NCBI GenBank assembly: GCA_964619265.1
Contig: CAZUCE010000044.1
Span: 1 to 30,802 of the forward strand
Length of the DNA stretch: 30,802 nucleotides
Direction of reading: 5' to 3'
Origin: CAZUCE01 sp964619265
Lineage (GTDB): Bacteria > Planctomycetota > UBA1135 > GCA-002686595
Positions 24,094 through 30,802 of this stretch are shown in pieces. Below the pieces are notes generated by a model. It saw only the letters and a list, made by a program, of their open reading frames with translations. It had not been told where the DNA came from and did no database searches. The stretch's first letter is position 1. The number at the start of each line of letters is the position of its first letter. The translations under genes and the position numbers were made by a program.

Positions 24094-25617
24094 TTAAAAG
24101 TCCGAGTTCTGGCGACGGTCGCGAGCCATCCAACCTTCCCGGCGATCAGCGTCCGGGCCGAGTGCGATACGGCGCGACTCGTGCCAGCGATGTAGGCAGG
24201 CGGCCGCGGCCGCCACGCTTCCAAGCTGGAGCGGATCTTCGGTGAGGTCGAGCCCCTCGAGCATCTTGGTGTCGTAATCGCCCTCGACGAAGCGAGGCTC
24301 GCGCAGCACGCGCAGGGCCGCGGGGGCTCCGGTGGAGACACCGCCGACGTTGAGTTCTTCGAGCGCGCGCTTCATGCGGCGGATCGCGGCGGGCCGGTCT
24401 GGGCCCCACACGATCAACTTGGCCAGCATCGGGTCATAGTCGAGTCCGACCTCGAGGCCGCTGTACAACGCGGAGTCGAGCCGCACCCACGGGCCTGAAG
24501 GCATGCGCAGGTTCCCGATTCGTCCGGTCGAGGGCAGGAACCCGTTGAGAGGATCCTCGGCGTTGATGCGCACCTCGATGGACCAACCATTCCATGAGAT
24601 GTCCGACTGGTCGTACCCAAGCGGTTCCCCGGCGGCCACCCGCAGCTGCTCGCGTACCAGATCGATGCCGGTGACCATTTCGGTGACCGGATGCTCGACC
24701 TGGAGCCGAGTGTTCATTTCCAAGAAGAAGAACTCGCCGCGGCTCACCAGGAACTCCACGGTGCCGGCGCCTTCGTAGTTCACAGCACGCGCGGCCTGCA
24801 AAGCCGCTTCCCCCATCGCCGCGCGCATCTCCGGCGTGATCGCCGGCGACGGGCATTCCTCTAGCAGCTTCTGGTGACGGCGCTGGATCGAGCACTCGCG
24901 TTCTCCTAGGTGAACACCGTTGCCGTGTGCGTCGAACAGGACCTGAATCTCAATGTGGCGCGGCTCATCCAGGTATCGCTCGGGGTACATCCGGCCGTCG
25001 CCGAAGGAAGCCAAGGCCTCGCCCGAGGCCGTGCGGAAGGCGGCTTCCATCTCACTTTCCTCGCGGACGATGCGGATGCCCTTGCCTCCGCCGCCGGCCG
25101 AGGCCTTGAGCGCAATCGGGTAGCCGATGTCGCGCGCCGCCTCGATCGCGGCCGCCGCGTCGGCGACCGGCTCAGCGAGACCGGGCACGATCGGGACGCC
25201 GGCCTCACGCATCAGCTTGCGCGAACCAATCTTGTCGCCCATATCGCGAATCGCATTGGGCGGCGGGCCGATCCAGGCCAGCCCCGCAGCTTTCACCTTC
25301 TCAGCAAAGACCGCGTTCTCAGACAGGAAACCATAGCCGGGGTGAATGGCCTCAGCTCCGGTCTCCTTGGCCGCCGCGAGCACCTTGTCCATGTCCAGGT
25401 AAGACTCGGCCGGCGTGTGCCCGCCCAGCGGATAGGCCAATTCGGCGAAACGGGTGTGCAGCGAGATCGCGTCGACCTCCGAGTACACGGCGACCGATTC
25501 GACGCCCAGCTCGCGGGCGGTGCGGATCACGCGCAGTGCGATCTCGCCGCGGTTGGCGATCAGGATCCGCCGGAACGGCGGCTTGCCGTTCGAAGCGGCA
25601 GGTTGTTGTGCGCTCAT
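24094..25617 (-). CDS. accC: Biotin carboxylase subunit of an acyl-CoA carboxylase
   Basis: The 507-residue protein has the three-part biotin carboxylase fold. ILIANRGEIALRVIRTARELG opens it; HPGYGFLSEN and the ATP-grasp Gly-rich loop GGGGKGIRIV follow; ECSIQRRHQKLLEE and EMNTRLQVEHPVTEMVTG provide ATP, Mg and catalytic contacts. It uses ATP and bicarbonate to carboxylate biotin on the carrier protein encoded downstream. It ends without a biotin domain, so the alpha chain is split into two genes. The C-terminus runs about 50 residues past the E. coli AccC length. The ATG lies 11 bp after the carboxyltransferase stop, with AGGGGG serving as ribosome-binding site. Confidence 0.96.
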   Translation of the reverse strand: MSAQQPAASNGKPPFRRILIANRGEIALRVIRTARELGVESVAVYSEVDAISLHTRFAELAYPLGGHTPAESYLDMDKVLAAAKETGAEAIHPGYGFLSENAVFAEKVKAAGLAWIGPPPNAIRDMGDKIGSRKLMREAGVPIVPGLAEPVADAAAAIEAARDIGYPIALKASAGGGGKGIRIVREESEMEAAFRTASGEALASFGDGRMYPERYLDEPRHIEIQVLFDAHGNGVHLGERECSIQRRHQKLLEECPSPAITPEMRAAMGEAALQAARAVNYEGAGTVEFLVSRGEFFFLEMNTRLQVEHPVTEMVTGIDLVREQLRVAAGEPLGYDQSDISWNGWSIEVRINAEDPLNGFLPSTGRIGNLRMPSGPWVRLDSALYSGLEVGLDYDPMLAKLIVWGPDRPAAIRRMKRALEELNVGGVSTGAPAALRVLREPRFVEGDYDTKMLEGLDLTEDPLQLGSVAAAAACLHRWHESRRIALGPDADRREGWMARDRRQNSDF

Positions 25618-25628
25618 CGAGATGCCCC

Positions 25629-27200
25629 CTAGAGCGGGATGTTGCCGTGCTTGCGGGTCGGACGCGGCTCGTTCTTCGAGCGCAGAAGTTCCAGGCTGCG
25701 AATCAGCATCGGGCGGGTGTCCGAAGCCGGAATCACGTCGTCCACAAAGCCCCGGGCCGCCGCGCGGTAGGGGTTGTTGAATTTCTCTTCGTACTCAGCC
25801 GTCTTGGCCGCCTCGGTCGCGGCGGGATCGTCCGAGGACTGAATTTCTCGGCGGTGGATGATCTTCGCGGCACCCGCGGCACCCATCACAGCGATTTGCG
25901 CCCCGGGCCAAGCCAGGTTCACGTCTGCGCGGATGTGCTTCGAGCCCATCACGTCGTAGGCGCCGCCATAGGCTTTGCGCGTGATCACGGTCAACTTCGG
26001 CACGGTCGCCTCACAGTACGCGTACAGCAATTTTGCTCCGTGCAGGATGATCCCGCCGTACTCCTGCTCCGTGCCTGGCAGGAAGCCCGGAACGTCTTCG
26101 AAGGTGACGATCGGAATGTTGAACGAATCGCAGAAGCGAATGAACCGGGCGCCCTTGATGGAGGCATTGATGTCGAGGCAGCCGGCCAGCACCGCAGGTT
26201 GGTTCGCGACGATGCCGACCACGTGGCCGCCGAGACGCGCAAAGCCCACCATCAAGTTCTGGGCGTAACCCTCGAGCACCGGCATGAAAGAGTCTTGGTC
26301 GCAGACCAGCTCGATCACCTTGGTGACGTCGTAGGGCTTCGTCGAATCGGTCGGCACCAGGGTGTCGAGCGCTTCCTCGCGGCGGTCGGCCGGATCGTCG
26401 GTGGAAACGAACGGCGGATCCTCCGCGTTGTTCAGGGGTAGGTAGGACAGCAGCTTGCGGACCAGCTGCATGCAGCTCTTGTCGTCCGGGCTCGTAAAGT
26501 GCGCAACGCCCGACTTGGAAGCGTGCACTTCGGCTCCCCCCAGCTCTTCGGAGGTGACCTCCTCGTGCGTCACTGTCTTGACGACGTCCGGTCCGGTGAT
26601 GTGCATGAAGGAGGTGCCCTCGACCATGCAAATGAAGTCGGTCATCGCCGGGCTGTAGACCGCGCCGCCGGCGCAGGGGCCCAGAATCGCGGAAATCTGC
26701 GGCACAACACCCGAGCTCTGCACGTTGCGCCAGAAAATTTCGGCGTACCCGCCAAGGCTCTGCACGCCCTCTTGGATTCGCGCTCCGCCCGAATCGTTGA
26801 GACCGACCAAAGGCACGCCCACGCGCCGCGCCAGGTCCATGACCTTGCAAATCTTCTCGGCGTTGGTTTCCGAAAGGGACCCGCCGAAAACCGTGAAGTC
26901 TTGGCTGTACAGGTACACCGAACGCCCTTCGATCTTGGCGTGGCCCGTGACGACTCCATCGCCCAGTATCTGCTGGGATTGCATGTCGAAGTCCGAGCAA
27001 CGATGCGTCACGAACCGGTCGATCTCCACGAACGAACCCTCGTCAACCAGGAAGTCGATCCGCTCACGCGCGGTCAACTTGCCCTTTTTGTGTTGGGCCT
27101 CAATTCGCTTCTCGCCGCCGGCGGCGAGACTCTTCTCCCGCATTTCGCGCAGGCGATCCAAGTGGGTCGGCGCGGACGCCGGGGGGTTCGATCCGCTCAT
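25629..27200 (-). CDS. pccB: Acyl-CoA (probably propionyl-CoA) carboxyltransferase beta subunit
   Basis: The 523-residue protein has both crotonase-like halves of the carboxyltransferase. The first contains the oxyanion region GLNDSGGARIQEGV and GPCAGGAVYSPAMTDF. The second contains DVPGFLPGTEQEYGG, ILHGAKLLYAY and RKAYGGAYDVMGSK. The Asp in AYGGAYD is at the position reported to favour propionyl-CoA over acetyl-CoA in Streptomyces homologues; I cite that from memory. With the epimerase gene upstream, a propionyl-CoA role is the best reading, yielding (S)-methylmalonyl-CoA. The ATG at 27200 gives the normal family length and N-terminus; the open frame upstream runs into the epimerase gene and is not conserved. 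The 137-bp gap to the epimerase gene could hold a second promoter. Confidence 0.95.
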   Translation of the reverse strand: MSGSNPPASAPTHLDRLREMREKSLAAGGEKRIEAQHKKGKLTARERIDFLVDEGSFVEIDRFVTHRCSDFDMQSQQILGDGVVTGHAKIEGRSVYLYSQDFTVFGGSLSETNAEKICKVMDLARRVGVPLVGLNDSGGARIQEGVQSLGGYAEIFWRNVQSSGVVPQISAILGPCAGGAVYSPAMTDFICMVEGTSFMHITGPDVVKTVTHEEVTSEELGGAEVHASKSGVAHFTSPDDKSCMQLVRKLLSYLPLNNAEDPPFVSTDDPADRREEALDTLVPTDSTKPYDVTKVIELVCDQDSFMPVLEGYAQNLMVGFARLGGHVVGIVANQPAVLAGCLDINASIKGARFIRFCDSFNIPIVTFEDVPGFLPGTEQEYGGIILHGAKLLYAYCEATVPKLTVITRKAYGGAYDVMGSKHIRADVNLAWPGAQIAVMGAAGAAKIIHRREIQSSDDPAATEAAKTAEYEEKFNNPYRAAARGFVDDVIPASDTRPMLIRSLELLRSKNEPRPTRKHGNIPL

Positions 27201-27337
27201 GGAGGTCGGGGGGACGGAGGCGCACGCTGGGTGCCGCACGCAGGGAGTCGGGGGCCGAGAAAAAGGGGAATCGAGAACCCGCAACTGCGCTCCACCGGCG
27301 GTGTGCCGGCGCCGCGCGATGCGGGACTCCCGTTGGG

Positions 27338-27781
27338 TCAGTCGGGAACTTCGACGAGCTCGGTGAGCACGCCACCGGTGGCGCTCGGATGCACAAAGGC
27401 GATCCGCGTGCCGTGCACCCCAGGCCTGGGAGCTTCGTCGATCAATCGCAAACCGGCTGCCTGAAGAGCCGCAATCGCGGCGGCCACATCGTCCACCCGA
27501 TAGGCCAGATGGTGTAGGCCGCCGCCGCGCTTCTCGAGGAACTTGGTGACCGGCGAATCCTCGGACGCGGGCTCCACCAGTTCGATGCGCTGGCCGCCGG
27601 CATCGACGCACAACACGTTGACGCGCTGGTCGGCAACGAATTCGACCTCGCCCCCGCCCATCCCCAAGGTGCCTTCATAGGTCTTGCGGGCCTCGGCGAT
27701 CGACGGCACGACGATGGCGATGTGATCGAGACCTCGAACGAGGCCAGCCAAGGAATCGGGGGGCGTGGAGGCGGCAGTCAT
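27338..27781 (-). CDS. mce: Methylmalonyl-CoA epimerase
   Basis: The 147-residue protein is a VOC-fold epimerase with typical length. LDHIAIVV (H20), RIELVEP, GGGLHHLAYRVDD (H91) and the closing VLTELVE (E141) supply the metal ligands and match the methylmalonyl-CoA epimerase pattern, including DSPVTKFLEKRG. It converts (S)- to (R)-methylmalonyl-CoA, the form used by the B12-dependent mutase. It lies in the same direction just upstream of the carboxyltransferase, biotin carboxylase and carrier genes, which completes two of the three steps from propionyl-CoA to succinyl-CoA. The mutase is not in this window. The ATG is 12 bp after the pseudouridine synthase stop. Confidence 0.94.
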   Translation of the reverse strand: MTAASTPPDSLAGLVRGLDHIAIVVPSIAEARKTYEGTLGMGGGEVEFVADQRVNVLCVDAGGQRIELVEPASEDSPVTKFLEKRGGGLHHLAYRVDDVAAAIAALQAAGLRLIDEAPRPGVHGTRIAFVHPSATGGVLTELVEVPD

Positions 27782-27793
27782 GGGGCGCGGATT

Positions 27794-28855
27794 CTAACCC
27801 TCGCGGGCGCGGAGCCACGCGAGAAGCCGCTCCAGGTCGGCGGGGAACGGGCTCTTGAACTGGAGCGATTTTCCAGACACCGGATGTTGAAAACAGAGCT
27901 GGGCGGCGTGCAGCGCCTGGCGCGACGGCCGCGGAGCCTCCTTGGGCCAGCGCGGCGGCGGCTTGCGCAGCCCGCGGCCGGAGTAGGAATCGTCCCCCAC
28001 AATCGGGTGACCCACCGCCTCCAGATGGACTCGGATCTGATGGGTGCGGCCGGTCCGCGGAGAGACATCGAGCAGGCTGGCCACCCCGAAGTTCTCGCGA
28101 ACCTCGTAGAACGTCTGGGCCTCGCGGGCGCCCTCAGGAATCGTCCCGCCGTCGCCGGGGTCCTCATCGGGCTGCCCGCGCACGGCGCGGTCCCGGTGGG
28201 CCGTGTCGCGGCCGACCGCCAGCATGCGCTCGCCCCCGGGGCGCCGCACAATCGGGTGCTCGATCCAGTCCGACAGAAACCGCGGAGCGCCCCGGACCAG
28301 GGCCGCGTAGGTTTTCTTCACCTGCCGCGCCCGGAATTGATCCATCAGGTTTTGAGCTGCCCGGTCGGTCCTGGCCACCACCAGCACGCCCGAGGTCTGG
28401 GCGTCGAGCCGGTGGACGATTCCGGGCCGATCCTCCCCCTGCAGATCCGGAAGATCCCCGAAGCGCTCGACCAGCCGCTCTGAAACCGAGTCACCGCGGT
28501 GCGTCCCCGCCGGATGGACGATCTGGCCAGCCGGCTTGTCCAGGACGCAAAATTCCTCCTCCTCGTGGAGGAAAATCAACTCGGTCCGGCCGCTCGCGCG
28601 TCCCGGGGCCTCGGCTGGGGCCTCGAAAGTCACCACTTGCCCGATTTCCACCTGGGTCGAGGGCCGGGAGGATTCGGCCCCGTCGATCTGCACGCCGCCC
28701 TCGCGAATCCAGGCCTGGAGGCGGGTCCGCGAATGCGCAGGGAGAAGCTCCGCCAAAAGCCTGTCCAGGCGCTCTCCAGCGCGATCGGGGGGGACTTGGT
28801 AGCGATTCAAGACTGGATCTAAGGGTTCGGGGAGGCCACACGTATGAGCCCCCAT
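27794..28855 (-). CDS. RluA-family 23S rRNA pseudouridine synthase (RluC/RluD type)
   Basis: The protein (353 residues from ATG 28855) has an N-terminal S4 RNA-binding domain (about 25-80: GERLDRLLAELL, SRTRLQAWIREGGVQIDG) and the RluA catalytic domain. The active-site Asp is D151 in GIVHRLDAQTSG; LDVSPRTGRTHQIRVHL and VGDDSYSG are further signatures. It isomerises uridines in rRNA; which sites cannot be told, so no symbol is given. A ~35-residue charged insert lies between the VRG strand and the FYEV strand. The ATG is preceded by GGGAGGG, a better context than a TTG 63 bp upstream. It heads the methylmalonyl gene set and shares its direction, a link that is probably only transcriptional. 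Confidence 0.92.
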   Translation of the reverse strand: MGAHTCGLPEPLDPVLNRYQVPPDRAGERLDRLLAELLPAHSRTRLQAWIREGGVQIDGAESSRPSTQVEIGQVVTFEAPAEAPGRASGRTELIFLHEEEEFCVLDKPAGQIVHPAGTHRGDSVSERLVERFGDLPDLQGEDRPGIVHRLDAQTSGVLVVARTDRAAQNLMDQFRARQVKKTYAALVRGAPRFLSDWIEHPIVRRPGGERMLAVGRDTAHRDRAVRGQPDEDPGDGGTIPEGAREAQTFYEVRENFGVASLLDVSPRTGRTHQIRVHLEAVGHPIVGDDSYSGRGLRKPPPRWPKEAPRPSRQALHAAQLCFQHPVSGKSLQFKSPFPADLERLLAWLRAREG

Positions 28856-29025
28856 GGGGTGCCCTCCCCAGGTCTCTGGCCAGGGAGCGTTGCGACTGGA
28901 GCCGCGGCAAGGTAACAAGGCCTCCCCGCCGGGCTATTCGAACGAATCCTCCCGGCGACCAGCGGCCAGCCCAACCGGCAGCCCAACCGGCCCCGCTCGA
29001 GTTCGACCTCTAGAAACTGAACAGA
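28856..29025. promoter_or_regulatory. Divergent promoter region with small repeats
   Basis: These 170 bp separate the divergent pseudouridine synthase operon and the FGE-like lipoprotein gene. A short inverted repeat ATTCG-AA-CGAAT lies at 28936-28947. Two exact tandem copies of CAGCCCAACCGG lie at 28967-28990. Either could be a regulator site; nothing in the sequence proves it. No clear promoter hexamers were seen. Confidence 0.35.
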
Positions 29026-30744
29026 ATGATCTCTTCCGCCCTGCTCCTAATTCTCGCGTGCCAAGAGGACGCCCAGGGCCCTCCCGGGATGCGCCTTGTC
29101 ACCGGTCAGGAATTTGAAGTCGGAATCACCCTGGAGGACCTCGAGAACCTCCTTGAGGCACACCCGGGGGAGGAGCTGAGCCTGGGGCGTGAGCTCGGCA
29201 CCGCCAAGGGCAAGCGCCTGCCGAAGATCGAGGTGGATGCCTTCTACATGCAGGCCACCGAGGTCACCAACGAGCAGTATCTCGCGTTCGTCCGCGCCAC
29301 CGGGTCCAAGCCTCCCTTTGCGTGGGCGAGCAAGGACATCGAGAGCGCCCAAATCGCCTACGTCGAAGAGCAGGGAAGACTCCGGAAAGAGGCCATCGAC
29401 GCCGGCCAGACGCCGCCCACCTCCAAGCCCTTTGATCCCTACGATTGGTTCGACTCCAACTGGGAGGACATCGAATACGACGTGCCCGAGAGCATCGCCG
29501 GGCTCCCCGTGGTCGACGTCTCCTTCGAACAGGCTGAGAAGTACGCCGCCTGGGCCGGTCTTCGGCTGCCCACCGAGTACGAGTTCCAGGCCGCCGCCGG
29601 CCGGGGCCTCGACAAAGAAGCGCGGCAGTTCCCTTGGGGGGCCGAATGGGAGACCGGCCGGGCCGTCACCTCCGAGGGCGAATCGGCTCGCGAGCAGCCC
29701 ATGCGGGTGGCTTCCCTGCCGCCCCAATCCGAGAGCTTTGGCCTTTACGATTTGGTCGGCAATGTTTGGGAGTGGACCGCTAGTCCCTTCCTCCCCCTGG
29801 AAGGTGCGCCCGACGGGCTCACGACGCTCAAGCTGGGCAAGAATCGAGAGGTCACGCTTCGTTCGACCTGGGACGCCGACAAACGCATCGTGGTGGGCGG
29901 CAGCTTCGCCAACGACGCGTTCGCCGCCCGCCTGACGTTCCGTCGCCCCACCTCGCGAAGCCAACAGGCTGCCGCGCTCGGCTTCCGCTGCGCCGCCGAC
30001 GAAGGCGTTGGCTTGACCCGCGCCGTAGAGCTGTCCGGAAGCCTCCCTCCTCCCTCGCGATTCGACGAGGACTACGCGCCGGAGGCGACCGTCGGCCGCG
30101 ATCGCTGGGCCACGATCGAAGGCAGCGTAGACGTCCCCGGCTACGGCATCGTCGTCAACTACGAACGCGCCCTGTTCATTCCGCTCGAGAAAATCCCCTA
30201 CGCCGAAGTCGGCGGCCGCTCGCGCAGCAGCATGGGCAATGCGTCGCTCCAAGATGCTCCGGTCCCCATCGGAGTTTTGGATATGAGCCTGGGCGCAATT
30301 GAGCCCGAGCTCTACCCGGATTCCTATGTCCTCGCTTACCGGGCCCCAGGCACGAAGCGCGAAGCCGGCGGCGGCGGTGGCGACGATGAAAACGAGACCG
30401 AGAGCAGCGTCCGCGGACAGGATGAAGAAACGGTCGATCCGGCGCTCGAGTTCGTGGACACCAAGGTCCCTTCGATCGTCGTGTACGACGTGCAGGGCAA
30501 TCCGGTTGCCGCGTTCGAAATCGGCGAGCCGCAAATGATCAGCAACCGCAAGCGCGAAAAGAAAAACGAATTCGCGATCCGGCGCTGGGTCGAGCCGAAG
30601 AAAGTCGAGGAGGGCGAAGTGCTCGTCCCGATGGACACGCTTGAGTTCACGATCCGAATTCCGTCCGACAAGCGTGGGAAGGACTTCGAGTTCACCATCC
30701 CGCTGAAGGTCGCCGCCGACTCCATCACCGAGAGCTGGCGCTGA
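29026..30744 (+). CDS. Lipoprotein with formylglycine-generating-enzyme-like (SUMF1) domain
   Basis: The 572-residue protein has a short signal ending in LLILAC (C12), a likely lipobox although the n-region lacks a basic residue. Residues ~65-325 form an FGE/SUMF1 C-type-lectin-like domain: DAFYMQATEVTNEQYLAFV, LPVVDVSFEQAEKYAAWAGLRLPTEYEFQAA, FGLYDLVGNVWEWTAS, GGSFAND and ALGFRCA. The two copper-binding Cys of true sulfatase-activating enzymes are not found in the GGSF to GFRCA stretch, so formylglycine formation is unlikely; ligand binding or another role is more probable. A ~240-residue C-terminal region follows with two beta-rich parts around a Gly/Asp/Glu-rich low-complexity spacer (about 440-475). 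I do not recognise that region. The ATG follows a divergent promoter region. Confidence 0.85.
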   Translation: MISSALLLILACQEDAQGPPGMRLVTGQEFEVGITLEDLENLLEAHPGEELSLGRELGTAKGKRLPKIEVDAFYMQATEVTNEQYLAFVRATGSKPPFAWASKDIESAQIAYVEEQGRLRKEAIDAGQTPPTSKPFDPYDWFDSNWEDIEYDVPESIAGLPVVDVSFEQAEKYAAWAGLRLPTEYEFQAAAGRGLDKEARQFPWGAEWETGRAVTSEGESAREQPMRVASLPPQSESFGLYDLVGNVWEWTASPFLPLEGAPDGLTTLKLGKNREVTLRSTWDADKRIVVGGSFANDAFAARLTFRRPTSRSQQAAALGFRCAADEGVGLTRAVELSGSLPPPSRFDEDYAPEATVGRDRWATIEGSVDVPGYGIVVNYERALFIPLEKIPYAEVGGRSRSSMGNASLQDAPVPIGVLDMSLGAIEPELYPDSYVLAYRAPGTKREAGGGGGDDENETESSVRGQDEETVDPALEFVDTKVPSIVVYDVQGNPVAAFEIGEPQMISNRKREKKNEFAIRRWVEPKKVEEGEVLVPMDTLEFTIRIPSDKRGKDFEFTIPLKVAADSITESWR

Positions 30745-30802
30745 CCCGCGGCAGCGGGCACCGACCGGGGCTAGATCGGTAATACGGTGCCAGGACCACG
30801 TG

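Noticed and set aside
29005..29020. tRNA T-arm-like GTTCGACCTC near the lipoprotein gene start
   Set aside because: No paired stem, anticodon arm or acceptor arm is found around it.
29047..30534. 495-residue open frame on the minus strand
   Set aside because: Antisense to the FGE-like lipoprotein gene, which has clear motifs and a signal peptide.

Overview
The window is high-GC bacterial DNA with densely packed genes and no rRNA, tRNA, CRISPR array or insertion sequence that I can see. The best guess for the source is a planctomycete-like bacterium. The pointers are a Tat-exported Gfo/Idh/MocA oxidoreductase, a lipoprotein of the formylglycine-generating-enzyme fold, few Shine-Dalgarno sites, several GTG starts, and a decayed fragment that resembles the C-terminal domain of secreted planctomycete proteins. 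This assignment is inference from gene content; there is no phylogenetic marker to fix it.

Layout. 31-5324: a polyprenol-phosphate-mannose-synthase-like GT2; a divergent aldehyde:ferredoxin oxidoreductase (AOR) with a MoaD/ThiS-like tail ending in Gly-Gly (minus strand); then, divergent from it, an M50 site-2-type protease and an NAD(P)-dependent aldehyde dehydrogenase. 5332-10947: an SGNH hydrolase, an alpha/beta hydrolase whose start lies in a 16-bp tandem repeat and whose tail lies in a 27-bp tandem repeat, a PhyH-type dioxygenase that overlaps it tail to tail, and the Tat-exported oxidoreductase. 10956-13137 (minus): an ApbE flavin transferase whose start overlaps the end of an unusual patatin-ferredoxin fusion. 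13877-17472: a beta-oxidation pair, thiolase and FadJ-like multifunctional enzyme, with a 4-bp ATGA overlap. 17612-23459: a small unknown protein, transketolase, and a large membrane-TPR protein resembling TMTC/GT-C O-mannosyltransferases. A perfect 36-bp palindrome marks the convergent junction that follows. 23560-28855 (minus): an RluA/RluD-type pseudouridine synthase, methylmalonyl-CoA epimerase, acyl-CoA carboxyltransferase, biotin carboxylase and a separate biotin carrier protein. 29026-30744: a lipoprotein with an FGE-like fold and an extra C-terminal domain.

How the genes fit together. Fatty acyl-CoA is shortened by thiolase and the FadJ-like enzyme. The carboxylase set plus epimerase would convert propionyl-CoA to (R)-methylmalonyl-CoA; the mutase is not in the window. 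Two unrelated aldehyde-oxidising enzymes (tungsten/molybdenum AOR and NAD-linked ALDH) lie close together. The most unusual items are the AOR-MoaD fusion and the patatin-ferredoxin fusion next to ApbE.
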